From Dyadobacter psychrophilus (GTDB lineage: Bacteria; Bacteroidota; Bacteroidia; Cytophagales; Spirosomataceae): 64,000 nucleotides of DNA. The stretch is from NCBI RefSeq assembly GCF_900167945.1, contig NZ_FUZA01000006.1, positions 186,001 through 250,000 on the forward strand. The letters are read 5' to 3'. The position numbers and the translations under genes are program-made. The notes under the pieces are model-generated. The model saw only the letters and a list, made by a program, of their open reading frames with translations. It had not been told where the DNA came from and searched no databases. The number at the start of each line of letters is the position of its first letter. Within the stretch, counting starts at the first letter, position 1. Shown in pieces: positions 50,969 through 59,381 of this stretch.

Positions 50969-53335
50969 TTAAAACTTGAAATTGTAAGTAATAGCGGGAA
51001 TAAAATTGCCGATCACCGAGTAGCGAACCGCCTCCGTTTTGAGCGGCGTATCCTCATTAGCGCGGGTGTAAACCGAGAATGGGTTACGGCGATTATATAC
51101 ATTATATACCGAGAACACATATTCCCCCTGGCCAACTTTAAACAACTTCTTCTTGGATTTTAATGTGGCTGCCAAATCCAGGCGATGGTATGCCGGAATG
51201 CGGTTGTTGTTTCTTGCGCCATCATAATTGTTGCCAATCGGCCAACCGCCCCACTCGTAGCGGTTCGTCGGGAACGTTGCTGGTGTTCCGGATGTGATGG
51301 TGAAGTTGGCAGAAAGTGACAATCGCTTGTTCATCTCGTAGATCGCAACGGATGTGAAATTATGGGGTTTGTCAAACCTTGCAGGGAACCAATCGCTGTT
51401 GTTGATGGTTTCAACCAGCCTTTCGGTCCTTGATAATGTATAACTTATCCAGCCTGTAAGCTTTCCTTTGTTCTTTTTTAAATAAAATTCAGCACCATAT
51501 GCACGGCCTTTTCCGAAAAGCAGGTCGCCGGCCACGAATTCATTCAAAAGCAATTCCGAACCTGGAACGTAATCGATCTGGTTGTAGAGTTTTTTGTAAT
51601 AAACCTCAACGGATGCTTCATACATGTTATTCTTGAAATTCTGGAACCAGCCTAATGCAACCTGATCGGCTTTTTCAGGAGCAATGTTGATAGAGCTTAG
51701 CGTCCATACATCCAATGGTGAGCTGGCAGCTGTGTTGGATAACAAATGCAGATATTGGGCCGTGCGGTTGTAGCTGGCTTTAATAGAAGCATCAGCAGTG
51801 ATACCAATGTTCAATGATGCCCTCGGCTCCCAGTTTCCGTAACTTGTGATTACGTCGCCTTTCTTGTACGTTTTTCCCGGAAAGGCAGGGATTTTCCGCT
51901 GTCCTTTTTCAATTTCCAGATAATCGTATTCAGTTCCTGGCCCCAAGCTCCTGAAATAGGAATAACGCACACCGTATTGCAGCGAAATCCTATCCCCAAA
52001 CTTCTGTTCGTTACCAATATATAATGCGGATTCGTCGGCATAGCGCGGTTCCAAACTGATATCCGTGTTTTCACCTTCCGAAACAGCGATGGCTTTTCCC
52101 GGACGCGTATCATAATAAATATACTGTCCGCCAAATGTAAGCTGATTGCTTGGTGTGATATAAAATGTAAAATCAGGCTTGATGCTGGTGCTGATAATTT
52201 TCGATTTCCAGTCAAACTTATCTTTCGCGTCCGGCTTGTTTTGGTTTTGCCCCAAATTGTAATCGTAATTGCTGTAATAACCAGTCAGGTTCATAAACAA
52301 TTTATTGGAAAAAACGTGGTTCCAGCGCGCTGTGGCAGTTGCATTGCCCCATCCGAAACCAAAATCGCCCCCGCCAAAAACATCTTTCCCGAAATAACCC
52401 GATGCAAAGAATGTATCCTTCTCCCCGATTTTATAATTCACTTTGGCCGTGAGGTCATAGAAAAAGAACTTTGAATCTTTCAGGTCCGAATTTAAAAACG
52501 GTTTGGCTAAAACGTCAATGTAAGACCGGCGACCGGCAACAATGAATGAGCCTTTCCCTTTTGCAAATGGCTGTTCATAAGTCAATCTTGAAAAAATAGT
52601 CCCGATCCCACCATTAATCTCCCGTTTTTTGGCATTCCCTTCTTTCATCCTGACATCCAGAATAGAAGAAATACGACCGCCATAAAGCGAGGGAATTCCG
52701 CCTTTTATCAACTTCACATCTTTAACCGCATCCGGATTGAATACGGAGAAGAATCCGAATAAATGGGACGAGTTGTAAACCGGCGCTTCATCCAGGAGCA
52801 CGAGATTTTGAGAAATATCTCCCCCACGCACATTAAAACCGGAGGCTCCTTCACCAACAGAAGTTACTCCGGGCAATAATTGGATGCTGCGGATAAGGTC
52901 CACCTCGCCCAACAGTGCGGGCATCTTACGGATCGTTTTCATTTCTACCTTATTCACAGACATTTCAATGCTCTTCACATTCTCATCTTCTTTTTGTGTA
53001 GAGATTGTAACTTCCTGCAAATCGGTGCTTTCGTCAGACATTTCAATGCTAACGGTTTTGTCTGCATCCAGATTTACCTGCTTTTCGACTTTCTGGTAAC
53101 CTATATACGAGAACACAAGCGTATAATTCCCTTCTGGCAATGTTAGGGAATAAAAACCGTAAGGATTGGTCACGACGCCGGTTTCTGCTTCGCGAACGTA
53201 GACGGAAACCCCGATGAGGCCCTCCCCGTTTGACTGGTCTTTTACATAACCGCTAACAGTGTGCCGGTTTTGCGCAAACGCGCTGATACAGAAGAAGAGC
53301 GAAAGAATAAATGGAGCGAGTACTTTGTTTTTCAT
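50969..53335 (-). CDS. TonB-dependent outer-membrane receptor
   Basis: About 788 residues: signal peptide (MKNKVLAPFILSLFFCISAFAQ), a carboxypeptidase-regulatory-like beta domain (about 25-105, HTVSGYVKDQSNGEGLIGVSVYV), a plug domain (about 115-230, GASGFNVRGGDISQNLVLLDEAPVY) and a 22-strand barrel ending VIGNFIPAITYNFKF. There is no TonB-box or N-terminal signalling domain that I can see, so it is a transporter, not a transducer. With the downstream DUF4249 protein it forms a nutrient or siderophore uptake pair of unknown substrate. Nothing is recognisable in the 220 bases upstream (53336-53556). Confidence 0.93.
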   Translation of the reverse strand: MKNKVLAPFILSLFFCISAFAQNRHTVSGYVKDQSNGEGLIGVSVYVREAETGVVTNPYGFYSLTLPEGNYTLVFSYIGYQKVEKQVNLDADKTVSIEMSDESTDLQEVTISTQKEDENVKSIEMSVNKVEMKTIRKMPALLGEVDLIRSIQLLPGVTSVGEGASGFNVRGGDISQNLVLLDEAPVYNSSHLFGFFSVFNPDAVKDVKLIKGGIPSLYGGRISSILDVRMKEGNAKKREINGGIGTIFSRLTYEQPFAKGKGSFIVAGRRSYIDVLAKPFLNSDLKDSKFFFYDLTAKVNYKIGEKDTFFASGYFGKDVFGGGDFGFGWGNATATARWNHVFSNKLFMNLTGYYSNYDYNLGQNQNKPDAKDKFDWKSKIISTSIKPDFTFYITPSNQLTFGGQYIYYDTRPGKAIAVSEGENTDISLEPRYADESALYIGNEQKFGDRISLQYGVRYSYFRSLGPGTEYDYLEIEKGQRKIPAFPGKTYKKGDVITSYGNWEPRASLNIGITADASIKASYNRTAQYLHLLSNTAASSPLDVWTLSSINIAPEKADQVALGWFQNFKNNMYEASVEVYYKKLYNQIDYVPGSELLLNEFVAGDLLFGKGRAYGAEFYLKKNKGKLTGWISYTLSRTERLVETINNSDWFPARFDKPHNFTSVAIYEMNKRLSLSANFTITSGTPATFPTNRYEWGGWPIGNNYDGARNNNRIPAYHRLDLAATLKSKKKLFKVGQGEYVFSVYNVYNRRNPFSVYTRANEDTPLKTEAVRYSVIGNFIPAITYNFKF

Positions 53336-53556
53336 GGGCTTTAATTTCATTATTGAACTTTTCCTATTCTGATGACAACCTTAGAGACGTATACCCTTTG
53401 TAAATACTTCAAAAGTTTTTTTGAACTCAATTCTAGGAGTCGGCAAAGCACGTGTTAATCAACTTAATATGATAGAAAAAAGTGATGAACTTGCCAAAAA
53501 AGGGAATAAGTGGCTAGGAGTCAAAAACAGAGCGCGAAAAAAGAAATGGTATTTTT

Positions 53557-54048
53557 TTATGAAACTTTTGACACAACCCCATTGTCCGTGCAAGATTCCA
53601 GTAATTCCAATGATGTTTTTTTCAGAGAGGGATGAACGAAAGCCGGTGCTATTTCAGCAAGCGGGATTAGGTTAAAAAGGCGGTCTTGGAGGCGGGGATG
53701 CGGTAATGTAAGCCTGGCGCTATCAAGCACCAATGCATTGTAATACAGCAGATCGATATCAATAACACGGGCTCCCCAGCGCTCGTAACGGACACGGCCG
53801 AGTTCGTGCTCAATGTCCAGGATGATTCTCAAAACTTCTTCGGGAGCAAGTTCGGTTTCGACACGGATAACCTGGTTCAGGAATGCGGGCTGATCGGGCA
53901 GGCCCCAGGGTTCTGTTTCGTAAACGGAAGATTTGCTGGATATCAGACCAACTCTTTTCGCAATTTGTTCTCTTGCGGATTCCAGCACAACTTTCCTGTC
54001 GCCCAAGTTAGAGCCTAGCGAAAGGAAAATACTTTCAGAATTAGCCAT
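53557..54048 (-). CDS. folK: 2-amino-4-hydroxy-6-hydroxymethyldihydropteridine pyrophosphokinase
   Basis: About 163 residues of HPPK, which transfers pyrophosphate from ATP in folate synthesis. It starts MANSESIFLSLGSNLGDRKVVLE and carries SSVYETEPWGLPDQPAFLNQV, LLDIEHELGR-like text (ILDIEHELGRVRYERWGARVIDIDLLYYN, including the catalytic DIDLL) and LTLPHPRLQDRLFNLIPL. The longer frame to 54078 is rejected because MANSES is the usual N-terminus. It lies downstream of the rpmB terminator. Confidence 0.95.
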   Translation of the reverse strand: MANSESIFLSLGSNLGDRKVVLESAREQIAKRVGLISSKSSVYETEPWGLPDQPAFLNQVIRVETELAPEEVLRIILDIEHELGRVRYERWGARVIDIDLLYYNALVLDSARLTLPHPRLQDRLFNLIPLAEIAPAFVHPSLKKTSLELLESCTDNGVVSKVS

Positions 54049-54087
54049 GACCCTGCAATCGTTTTGAATGGTAAGCACGATGCATGA

Positions 54088-54121
54088 AAAAAGGACTTCC
54101 CGGATAGGAGAAGTCCTTTTT
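54088..54121 (-). terminator. Terminator of rpmB
   Basis: Arms AAAAAGGACTTC and GAAGTCCTTTTT around a short loop, with T runs, 20 bases after the rpmB stop. Confidence 0.88.
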
Positions 54122-54138
54122 AAAACTCGTAAATATTT

Positions 54139-54378
54139 TTAGAACGTAAGCGTTCCTTTATCGTATGCTTTTTGAATCGTTGCTTCGATACCATTCTTGT
54201 TGATAGTACGAAGAGCAGATGTAGCTACTTTCAACGTAACCCACTCTCCTGTCGAAGGAAGGAAGAAACGTTTCTTTTGCAAATTCGGGAAGAATTTACG
54301 CTTTGTTTTATTGTTAGCGTGAGAAACGTTATTTCCAACGCGAGTTCTTTTACCTGTAATTTGACAAACCTTAGCCAT
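54139..54378 (-). CDS. rpmB: 50S ribosomal protein L28
   Basis: A 79-residue protein with MAKVCQITGKRTRVGNNVSHANNKTKRKFFPNLQKKRFF, the full L28 opening, followed by WVTLKVATSALRTINKNG. It is a single-gene transcription unit with its own promoter and terminator. In most relatives I recall it precedes rpmG; here rpmG is about 22 kb away on the other strand. Confidence 0.97.
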   Translation of the reverse strand: MAKVCQITGKRTRVGNNVSHANNKTKRKFFPNLQKKRFFLPSTGEWVTLKVATSALRTINKNGIEATIQKAYDKGTLTF

Positions 54379-54406
54379 AACCTTACTTTTTTTCCAAATG
54401 AGGGTG

Positions 54407-54437
54407 CAAAGATGCGTAATTAATTTTTTTTGAGCAA
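54407..54437 (-). promoter_or_regulatory. Promoter of rpmB
   Basis: On the minus strand, TTG (54437-54435), 20 bases, then CATCTTTG (54414-54407), one mismatch from TAnnTTTG. The predicted start of transcription lies about 25 bases before the rpmB ATG. Same layout as the rpmG promoter. Confidence 0.65.
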
Positions 54438-54471
54438 ACTTCTGTAAAACAAATTTTGAAAAAAAACCGGC

Positions 54472-55158
54472 TTACCACCTCATTCTAAACCCTACGCCGT
54501 GAATATTGTCAATCTTAATGTCCGGATCTGCCGACAAATACTTTCTTAACCTCGAAATAAACACATCCAGGCTGCGGCCCATGAAATAATCGTCGTCACC
54601 CCAGATCGCTTTCAACAACTCATCCCGCCTAATCACCTGGTCGGGCCTTTCTGCCAAATATTTCAGCACTTCCGCTTCTCTGAATGTTAAGTTTTGGCTG
54701 CTGCCGTTAATGGCTAATGTCAGCTTCTGAAAGTCGAAAATATATGTTCCCACCTTGCTGGAATCTGCTTTTGTTACCAACGGCTGCTCGGATTTGCTAC
54801 GCCTTAGGAAGACGTCGATGCGCAATTTGAGCTCTTCAATGCTGAATGGTTTTGTAATGTAATCATCGGCACCGAGTTTGAGGCCTTTGATCTTGTCCTC
54901 CTGTAAAGCCCGGGCAGTGAGAAAAAGGATAGGAACCTGGCTGTCGGAATTGCGGATCTTTTCGGCCAATGTAAAACCGTCCATTTTGGGCAGCATAATG
55001 TCCAGCACGCAGATATCGAAATGGTCTTTTCCGAAATATTCCAATGCTTTTACGCCATCCGATGCATGAACTACCTCATAATCATATTCTTCCAGATTAT
55101 CCTTTGTCGCAAATGCCAGGTTCGGGTCGTCTTCGACGTACAATATTCGTTTTTTCAT
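54472..55158 (-). CDS. OmpR-family response regulator
   Basis: A 228-residue transcription factor. The receiver domain (about 3-120) has the acidic pair DD at 10-11, phosphorylation site VLDIMLPKMDGF (Asp about 53), LTARA and ITKPFS (Lys about 103). The C-terminal winged helix (about 135-228) has LTFREAEVLKYLAERPDQVIRRDELLKAIWGDDDYFMGRSLDVFISRLRKYL. It starts immediately after the stop of the kinase gene, so the pair is cotranscribed and coupled. Confidence 0.96.
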   Translation of the reverse strand: MKKRILYVEDDPNLAFATKDNLEEYDYEVVHASDGVKALEYFGKDHFDICVLDIMLPKMDGFTLAEKIRNSDSQVPILFLTARALQEDKIKGLKLGADDYITKPFSIEELKLRIDVFLRRSKSEQPLVTKADSSKVGTYIFDFQKLTLAINGSSQNLTFREAEVLKYLAERPDQVIRRDELLKAIWGDDDYFMGRSLDVFISRLRKYLSADPDIKIDNIHGVGFRMRW

Positions 55159-56409
55159 TTAGCCTTGTTTCTGAGGAATTGATATCTTAAATGTACTTCC
55201 TTTTCCCAGCTCGCTTTCAAGGTCCAGCTTCCAGTGATGCGCGCGGACGATCTGTTTGACATAGCTGAGGCCAATACCAAATCCTTTTGCATTGTGCACA
55301 TCGCCATACGGAATGCGGAAAAACTGGTTGAAAATTTTCTTGCGATATTCCGGCGCTATGCCTATGCCATGATCCTGAACCGCGATAACCAAGCATTTAC
55401 CTTTATTATACGTCTCGATTCTTACATCGGGGGTTTCATTGGAATATTTTAAGGCATTGTCTATCAGGTTATTGATCATGCATCGAAAATGAAACGGATC
55501 TGCGTCGATCAATGTATTTTCTGCATGGTTCAGGAAAGTAAGTTTATTTTCAAATGGCAGCAAAACCGATTCGATAATGTCCTCTGCGCGCATTACTTCT
55601 TTCTGTAATGTTAATGCATTGCGCTCTGCTTTTGCCATGGACAGCACCATTTCCACTTGTCCCTGTAACCTCAAAATCTCATCCTGCACAATCTGGACGT
55701 ATCTTTTATGTCGCTTCGGCTGATTTACAATGTTATCGGAATTAAGAACATCCGCCGCAATGCGAATGGTTGAAATGGGCGTTTGCAGCTCGTGGGTCAT
55801 GTTATTCACAAAATCCCGCTGCACCTCCGACAATTGTTTTTGTCTCAAAATCACAAAAAGCGCATAAGCAAAAAAGGAGACCGCCACTAAAACCAGAATA
55901 GACGACCAGATCGCACCATTAATCGTGCCCGCAAAATACGTGTCCTGCTCAGGAAAGCGCACGCCGAAATAGTAGGGATACTTATCTGTTTTGATCCAAT
56001 TGGAAGTGGGTGTCGGGATTTTATCATTGTTTTTCGTGCTCAGCGACATCCCGTAGCGCATCCGGTTGGTGGTGCAATCGTAAATTCCAACTTCAAAATC
56101 AGTAATCAGGTTATTTTTTTGGAAACTGTCTTTGATGAAATTTTCGAGCAGATCCGGCTGTGTGGTTGCATTGGTGTTCACCAAAAAATATTGAGGCGAA
56201 AGTTGCTCCACCGGATTTACACTTTGCATTACGCCGTTCACTTTCGCCAGTTTAGTGGCCACATCTTGTAAAGCAACGTGTGCATTCTGGTTGAACTCCC
56301 TGTGCCTGAGATCCAACGCCTGCTTCACCCAATAGATCTGCGTGATTACCACACCAATGATGAGCAGGGCAGAAAAAACGGTGAGTGACTGAATGGTACG
56401 TCTTGACAT
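55159..56409 (-). CDS. Sensor histidine kinase
   Basis: A 416-residue inner-membrane kinase: helix 1 (about 8-27), a periplasmic sensor region of about 140 residues with no recognisable domain, helix 2 (about 172-190), then HisKA with FVNNMTHELQTPISTIRIA (His about 210) and an HATPase domain with MINNLIDNALKYSNE, VQDHGIGIAP and GFGIGLSYVKQIVRAH. It phosphorylates the regulator encoded directly after it. No signal or target is evident. The kinase gene upstream ends 42 bases before it. Confidence 0.95.
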   Translation of the reverse strand: MSRRTIQSLTVFSALLIIGVVITQIYWVKQALDLRHREFNQNAHVALQDVATKLAKVNGVMQSVNPVEQLSPQYFLVNTNATTQPDLLENFIKDSFQKNNLITDFEVGIYDCTTNRMRYGMSLSTKNNDKIPTPTSNWIKTDKYPYYFGVRFPEQDTYFAGTINGAIWSSILVLVAVSFFAYALFVILRQKQLSEVQRDFVNNMTHELQTPISTIRIAADVLNSDNIVNQPKRHKRYVQIVQDEILRLQGQVEMVLSMAKAERNALTLQKEVMRAEDIIESVLLPFENKLTFLNHAENTLIDADPFHFRCMINNLIDNALKYSNETPDVRIETYNKGKCLVIAVQDHGIGIAPEYRKKIFNQFFRIPYGDVHNAKGFGIGLSYVKQIVRAHHWKLDLESELGKGSTFKISIPQKQG

Positions 56410-56451
56410 TGCGCAGGATTAACGTTCGTTGCTTTTATTATTGTGAACAGA

Positions 56452-57297
56452 TCAGGAATAATACTGCAAAAGTCCTTCCAGCGGCGAGCGCAGAATGCGT
56501 CCGGGTCGTAATCCTTTCTTTTCTAAAACCGTTTTTAAAATATCCTGATAATAAAAAGCGATAGAACCCGTAAAATGAACAGGAACCGTTTCTGCCTCCT
56601 TATGCTTGCAAATATATTTTTCTACAAAAAGCGTGAATGCATTTTCGATCAGGTTTTTCAAAAACGGATGTTCCCTATGCGCGGCAATAAATGTTGAAAA
56701 AGACGCGAAAAAGCGGTTAGGATAAGGTTTTTTGTAAGCGTTGTCCAAAACAGACAGGCGGTTCAGATGCGGATATTGGTTGGCAAAACTTTCGTGTAAA
56801 TCTGCTGGCAGCTCATTTTGTAGAAAATGAACAACCAATGTCTTCCCCAGATAAGAACCACTTCCCTCATCGCCAAGCCAGAAACCCAGCGAGCCTATCG
56901 AGCGCACGATGTTTGCGCCGTCATAATAAGCATTATTCGCCCCCGTTCCCAAAATACAAGCCAAACCCGGCTCATGGCCACACAACCCACGCGCCGCGCC
57001 CAGCATATCCGATGCAACCTCGATAATGCTCGCGGAGGAAACACATTTGGTCAATGCATCAAAAACAGGCTTACTGGTCTTCTCATCCGCACAACCGGCT
57101 CCAAAAAAGTATATTTTGTCAACTTCTCCGATCAAATTAGGAACAACTTCTTTTTCCAAAACCGGAATGATTTCCTCAGCGGTTTGGTAAAAGGGATTAA
57201 TGCCCGCCGATTGAAAAGAACATTCCCCGTTTGCGTTCGTTAAAACCCAATCTGTTTTTGTTGATCCGCTATCGGCTATTAAAAATGATTTTTGCAT
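56452..57297 (-). CDS. BadF/BadG-type ATPase, probable N-acetylglucosamine kinase
   Basis: A 281-residue ASKHA-fold kinase. The phosphate-binding start is FLIADSGSTKTDWVLTN (about 4-20), the second phosphate loop is GLACILGTGANNAYYDG (about 115-131), and GSLGFWLGDEGSGSYLGKTL is the family's zone typical of N-acetylglucosamine or glucosamine kinases. It starts 3 bases after the cytochrome b5-like gene, so they are likely cotranscribed. It may salvage amino sugars from peptidoglycan or chitin; the substrate is inferred. Confidence 0.88.
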   Translation of the reverse strand: MQKSFLIADSGSTKTDWVLTNANGECSFQSAGINPFYQTAEEIIPVLEKEVVPNLIGEVDKIYFFGAGCADEKTSKPVFDALTKCVSSASIIEVASDMLGAARGLCGHEPGLACILGTGANNAYYDGANIVRSIGSLGFWLGDEGSGSYLGKTLVVHFLQNELPADLHESFANQYPHLNRLSVLDNAYKKPYPNRFFASFSTFIAAHREHPFLKNLIENAFTLFVEKYICKHKEAETVPVHFTGSIAFYYQDILKTVLEKKGLRPGRILRSPLEGLLQYYS

Positions 57298-57300
57298 GGA

Positions 57301-57540
57301 CTATTTTTCCTGTGACTGCAATTTTCCAATGGCGCTGAAACGCTCGAAAACCTTTTCCGTATGCGGCGCGTCGCCCAATTCCTTGGTAAGGTCCTGCCCT
57401 GCCCAGTGTTCGTAATGATGCCCGTTTCGCCAGAGTCTGGATGAACCTACATCATATATAATGCCTTTGTATGCGCACCAGATCTCTTCCCGGTCCTGCC
57501 CGTTTCTGAGCGCGAGCTGCGCTTTTGTATATTCTTTCAT
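57301..57540 (-). CDS. Small cytochrome b5-like haem/steroid-binding protein
   Basis: A 79-residue single domain of cytochrome b5 type. It shows YTKAQLALRNGQDREEIWCAYKGIIYDVG at the start, then HHYEHWAGQDLT (about 41-52) and DAPHTEKVF (about 57-65), which supply the candidate haem-ligand histidines (His about 45 and 60). There is no signal peptide or anchor, so it is cytoplasmic. Members are called predicted haem/steroid-binding proteins and their role is not known. It directly precedes the BadF-type kinase gene. Confidence 0.87.
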   Translation of the reverse strand: MKEYTKAQLALRNGQDREEIWCAYKGIIYDVGSSRLWRNGHHYEHWAGQDLTKELGDAPHTEKVFERFSAIGKLQSQEK

Positions 57541-57677
57541 TACTGCTATTTAAGCCGCAATTTAGTGATTACGGTTTTTCGGTTCGAAATTAAAAATGAT
57601 CTTGGATGAATATTTTGATAATAAGACTAAAATGTAAGAACTTGGCGTTCTGTTTAGGAAATTCAAGAAAACGAAAT

Positions 57678-58133
57678 ATGAAAAAAAGTTACTCTTTAAT
57701 TTGGTGTACAATATTGGCACTTACCCTGATTGCAACCGGATGTAAGAAAAAAGTTAAACCCGTTTCAGAACGTATTGCGAAGGCCTGGACGGCAGAATCT
57801 GTAAAGCACGGGCCAACGGTTGTTTACACCAGAGGAGGATCTACCAACGCTGTTCCCGCATACTCGGCTTTCAGGCTAACATTAAATGATGCATCCGGCA
57901 CCAAAACGGTTTCCTATACTGAGTTTGATGGCAGCACATTCAGTGGAACCTGGGAACTGGACGGAGACTCTAAGCTGATCCTTAAAGAGTTAACACCTCC
58001 ACCAACCGGAAGCGGCGGAACAGTCGAATTTACAATCACATCTTTGGATGATGCCAGATTGGTCCTTACCAGATTGAAAACCAGCCCAAAAACAGGTGGA
58101 ACAATTAACGAATACACATTAAGCAATCCATAA
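57678..58133 (+). CDS. Small lipoprotein, lipocalin-like
   Basis: About 151 residues: a signal with lipobox IATGC (Cys about 22) and a KKK tail after it, then a compact beta domain (ERIAKAWTAESVKHGPTVVYTRGG, FSGTWELDGDSKLILKEL, ARLVLTRLKTS). The pattern (W near the start, GTWELDGDSK and a terminal strand) is that of Bacteroidota lipocalin-like domain proteins of unknown function. The start is the ATG at 57678; the longer frame (57606) has no support. It has its own terminator. Confidence 0.78.
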   Translation: MKKSYSLIWCTILALTLIATGCKKKVKPVSERIAKAWTAESVKHGPTVVYTRGGSTNAVPAYSAFRLTLNDASGTKTVSYTEFDGSTFSGTWELDGDSKLILKELTPPPTGSGGTVEFTITSLDDARLVLTRLKTSPKTGGTINEYTLSNP

Positions 58134-58181
58134 TTTTCTCAATTAGCATGTTTACAATGCTTTGAGATAACCCAAACATAT

Positions 58182-58221
58182 AGCGAAGCCATTTCTCACA
58201 AGAAGTGGCTTCGCTTTTTTT
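58182..58221 (+). terminator. Terminator of the small lipoprotein gene
   Basis: Arms AGCGAAGCCA and TGGCTTCGCT (with extra TCT/AGA pairing inside) followed by T7. Confidence 0.85.
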
Positions 58222-58224
58222 AGC

Positions 58225-58232
58225 TAATTTTG
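58225..58232 (+). promoter_or_regulatory. Candidate -7 element directly before thiL
   Basis: TAATTTTG fits TAnnTTTG and ends four bases before the thiL ATG (58237), so the message would begin at or next to the start codon. No TTG stands 20 bases upstream, because that region is the terminator arm. Confidence 0.4.
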
Positions 58233-58236
58233 CACC

Positions 58237-59256
58237 ATGGAAACAAGAACTGAAATAAGCAGCCTGGGCGAGTTCGGGCTCATAAAAAGAATAAACAGCG
58301 GAATAAAAACAGCGTTACCAGATACAATAAGGGGAATTGGTGACGACGCGGCGGTGATTGACACAGGTGAGGAGTATGGTCTGCTTTCATCCGACCTGCT
58401 GCTGGAAGGCGTGCATTTTGACCTTACTTTTTTTCCTTTGAAACATTTGGGTTACAAGGCCATTTCCGTCAATGTTTCAGACATTGCTGCCATGAACGGA
58501 ATTCCACGCCAAGTCACTGTGAATCTGGCATTAAGCAATCGGTTTTCCTTGGAAGCGATAGATGAGTTGTATGAAGGAATGAAAGTGGCTTGCGCAGATT
58601 TTAATGTAGACCTGGTTGGCGGCGACACTTCTTCCTCGAGATCTGGCCTGCTGATCTCAGTAAGCGTTTTTGGGAAGGTTAATAAGGATAAAATCACTTA
58701 TAGAAATACGGCGAAACCGAATGATCTGCTTTGTGTTACAGGCGATCTTGGCGGCGCTTACCTTGGTTTGCAGTTGCTGGAAAGAGAAAAGCAGGTTTTC
58801 CTGGCTAATCCAGATATGCAGCCCGAACTGGAAGGAAAGGATTACGTCATCCAACGCCAGCTTCGTCCGGAAGCACGTATGGACGTCGTATACGAGCTGG
58901 CAGAAGCAGGCGTGCTGCCCACTTCCATGATCGATGTTTCGGATGGACTTGCTTCCGATCTGCTTCATATATGTGCGCAATCAGGCGTAGGCGCAGTAGT
59001 TTTTGAAGAAAGAATTCCGATTGACGAGCAAACATACCTTGCGGCTTCGGAACTGAACATTGGCCCGATAACTGCGGCGATGAACGGCGGTGAAGATTAT
59101 GAATTGCTTTTTACCGTTCCACAAGCTTCTTACGATCTGATCAAAAACAATCCTAAAATCAGCTTCATTGGCTACATTACGGCCAATAAAGAAGAAATAA
59201 TGCTGCATACCAAAGGCGATAGCCGCGTGCCGATCACGGCGCAGGGTTGGAGCTGA
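58237..59256 (+). CDS. thiL: Thiamine-monophosphate kinase
   Basis: A 339-residue AIR-synthase-fold kinase that makes thiamine diphosphate from the monophosphate. Features are LGEFGLIKRI, GIGDDAAVIDTG (about 34-45, the magnesium-binding DD), SSDLLLEGVHFDL, VNVSDIAAMNG, LVGGDTSSS and MIDVSDGLASDLLHI with GGEDYELLFTV near the end. No TPP riboswitch is visible upstream, and no other thi gene is adjacent. Confidence 0.95.
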   Translation: METRTEISSLGEFGLIKRINSGIKTALPDTIRGIGDDAAVIDTGEEYGLLSSDLLLEGVHFDLTFFPLKHLGYKAISVNVSDIAAMNGIPRQVTVNLALSNRFSLEAIDELYEGMKVACADFNVDLVGGDTSSSRSGLLISVSVFGKVNKDKITYRNTAKPNDLLCVTGDLGGAYLGLQLLEREKQVFLANPDMQPELEGKDYVIQRQLRPEARMDVVYELAEAGVLPTSMIDVSDGLASDLLHICAQSGVGAVVFEERIPIDEQTYLAASELNIGPITAAMNGGEDYELLFTVPQASYDLIKNNPKISFIGYITANKEEIMLHTKGDSRVPITAQGWS

Positions 59257-59381
59257 AAACAATAATTGCGTGACGAAAAGCATAGCCATTGGTTATGCTT
59301 TTTTTGTTGCGCAACCATCGGAAGGCTTTGCTCGTATTCACGACAAACCAATTCATCTCTAACAATAAAAATTTGAATCCG

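Noticed and set aside
53421..53675. 84-residue plus-strand ORF near folK
   Set aside because: Its second half is antisense to the confident folK gene, composition is odd (Lys/Arg/Trp-rich) and no family features are visible.
58134..58236. Possible TPP riboswitch before thiL
   Set aside because: The intergenic space is taken by a terminator hairpin and about 15 further bases; no TPP-box sequence is present.
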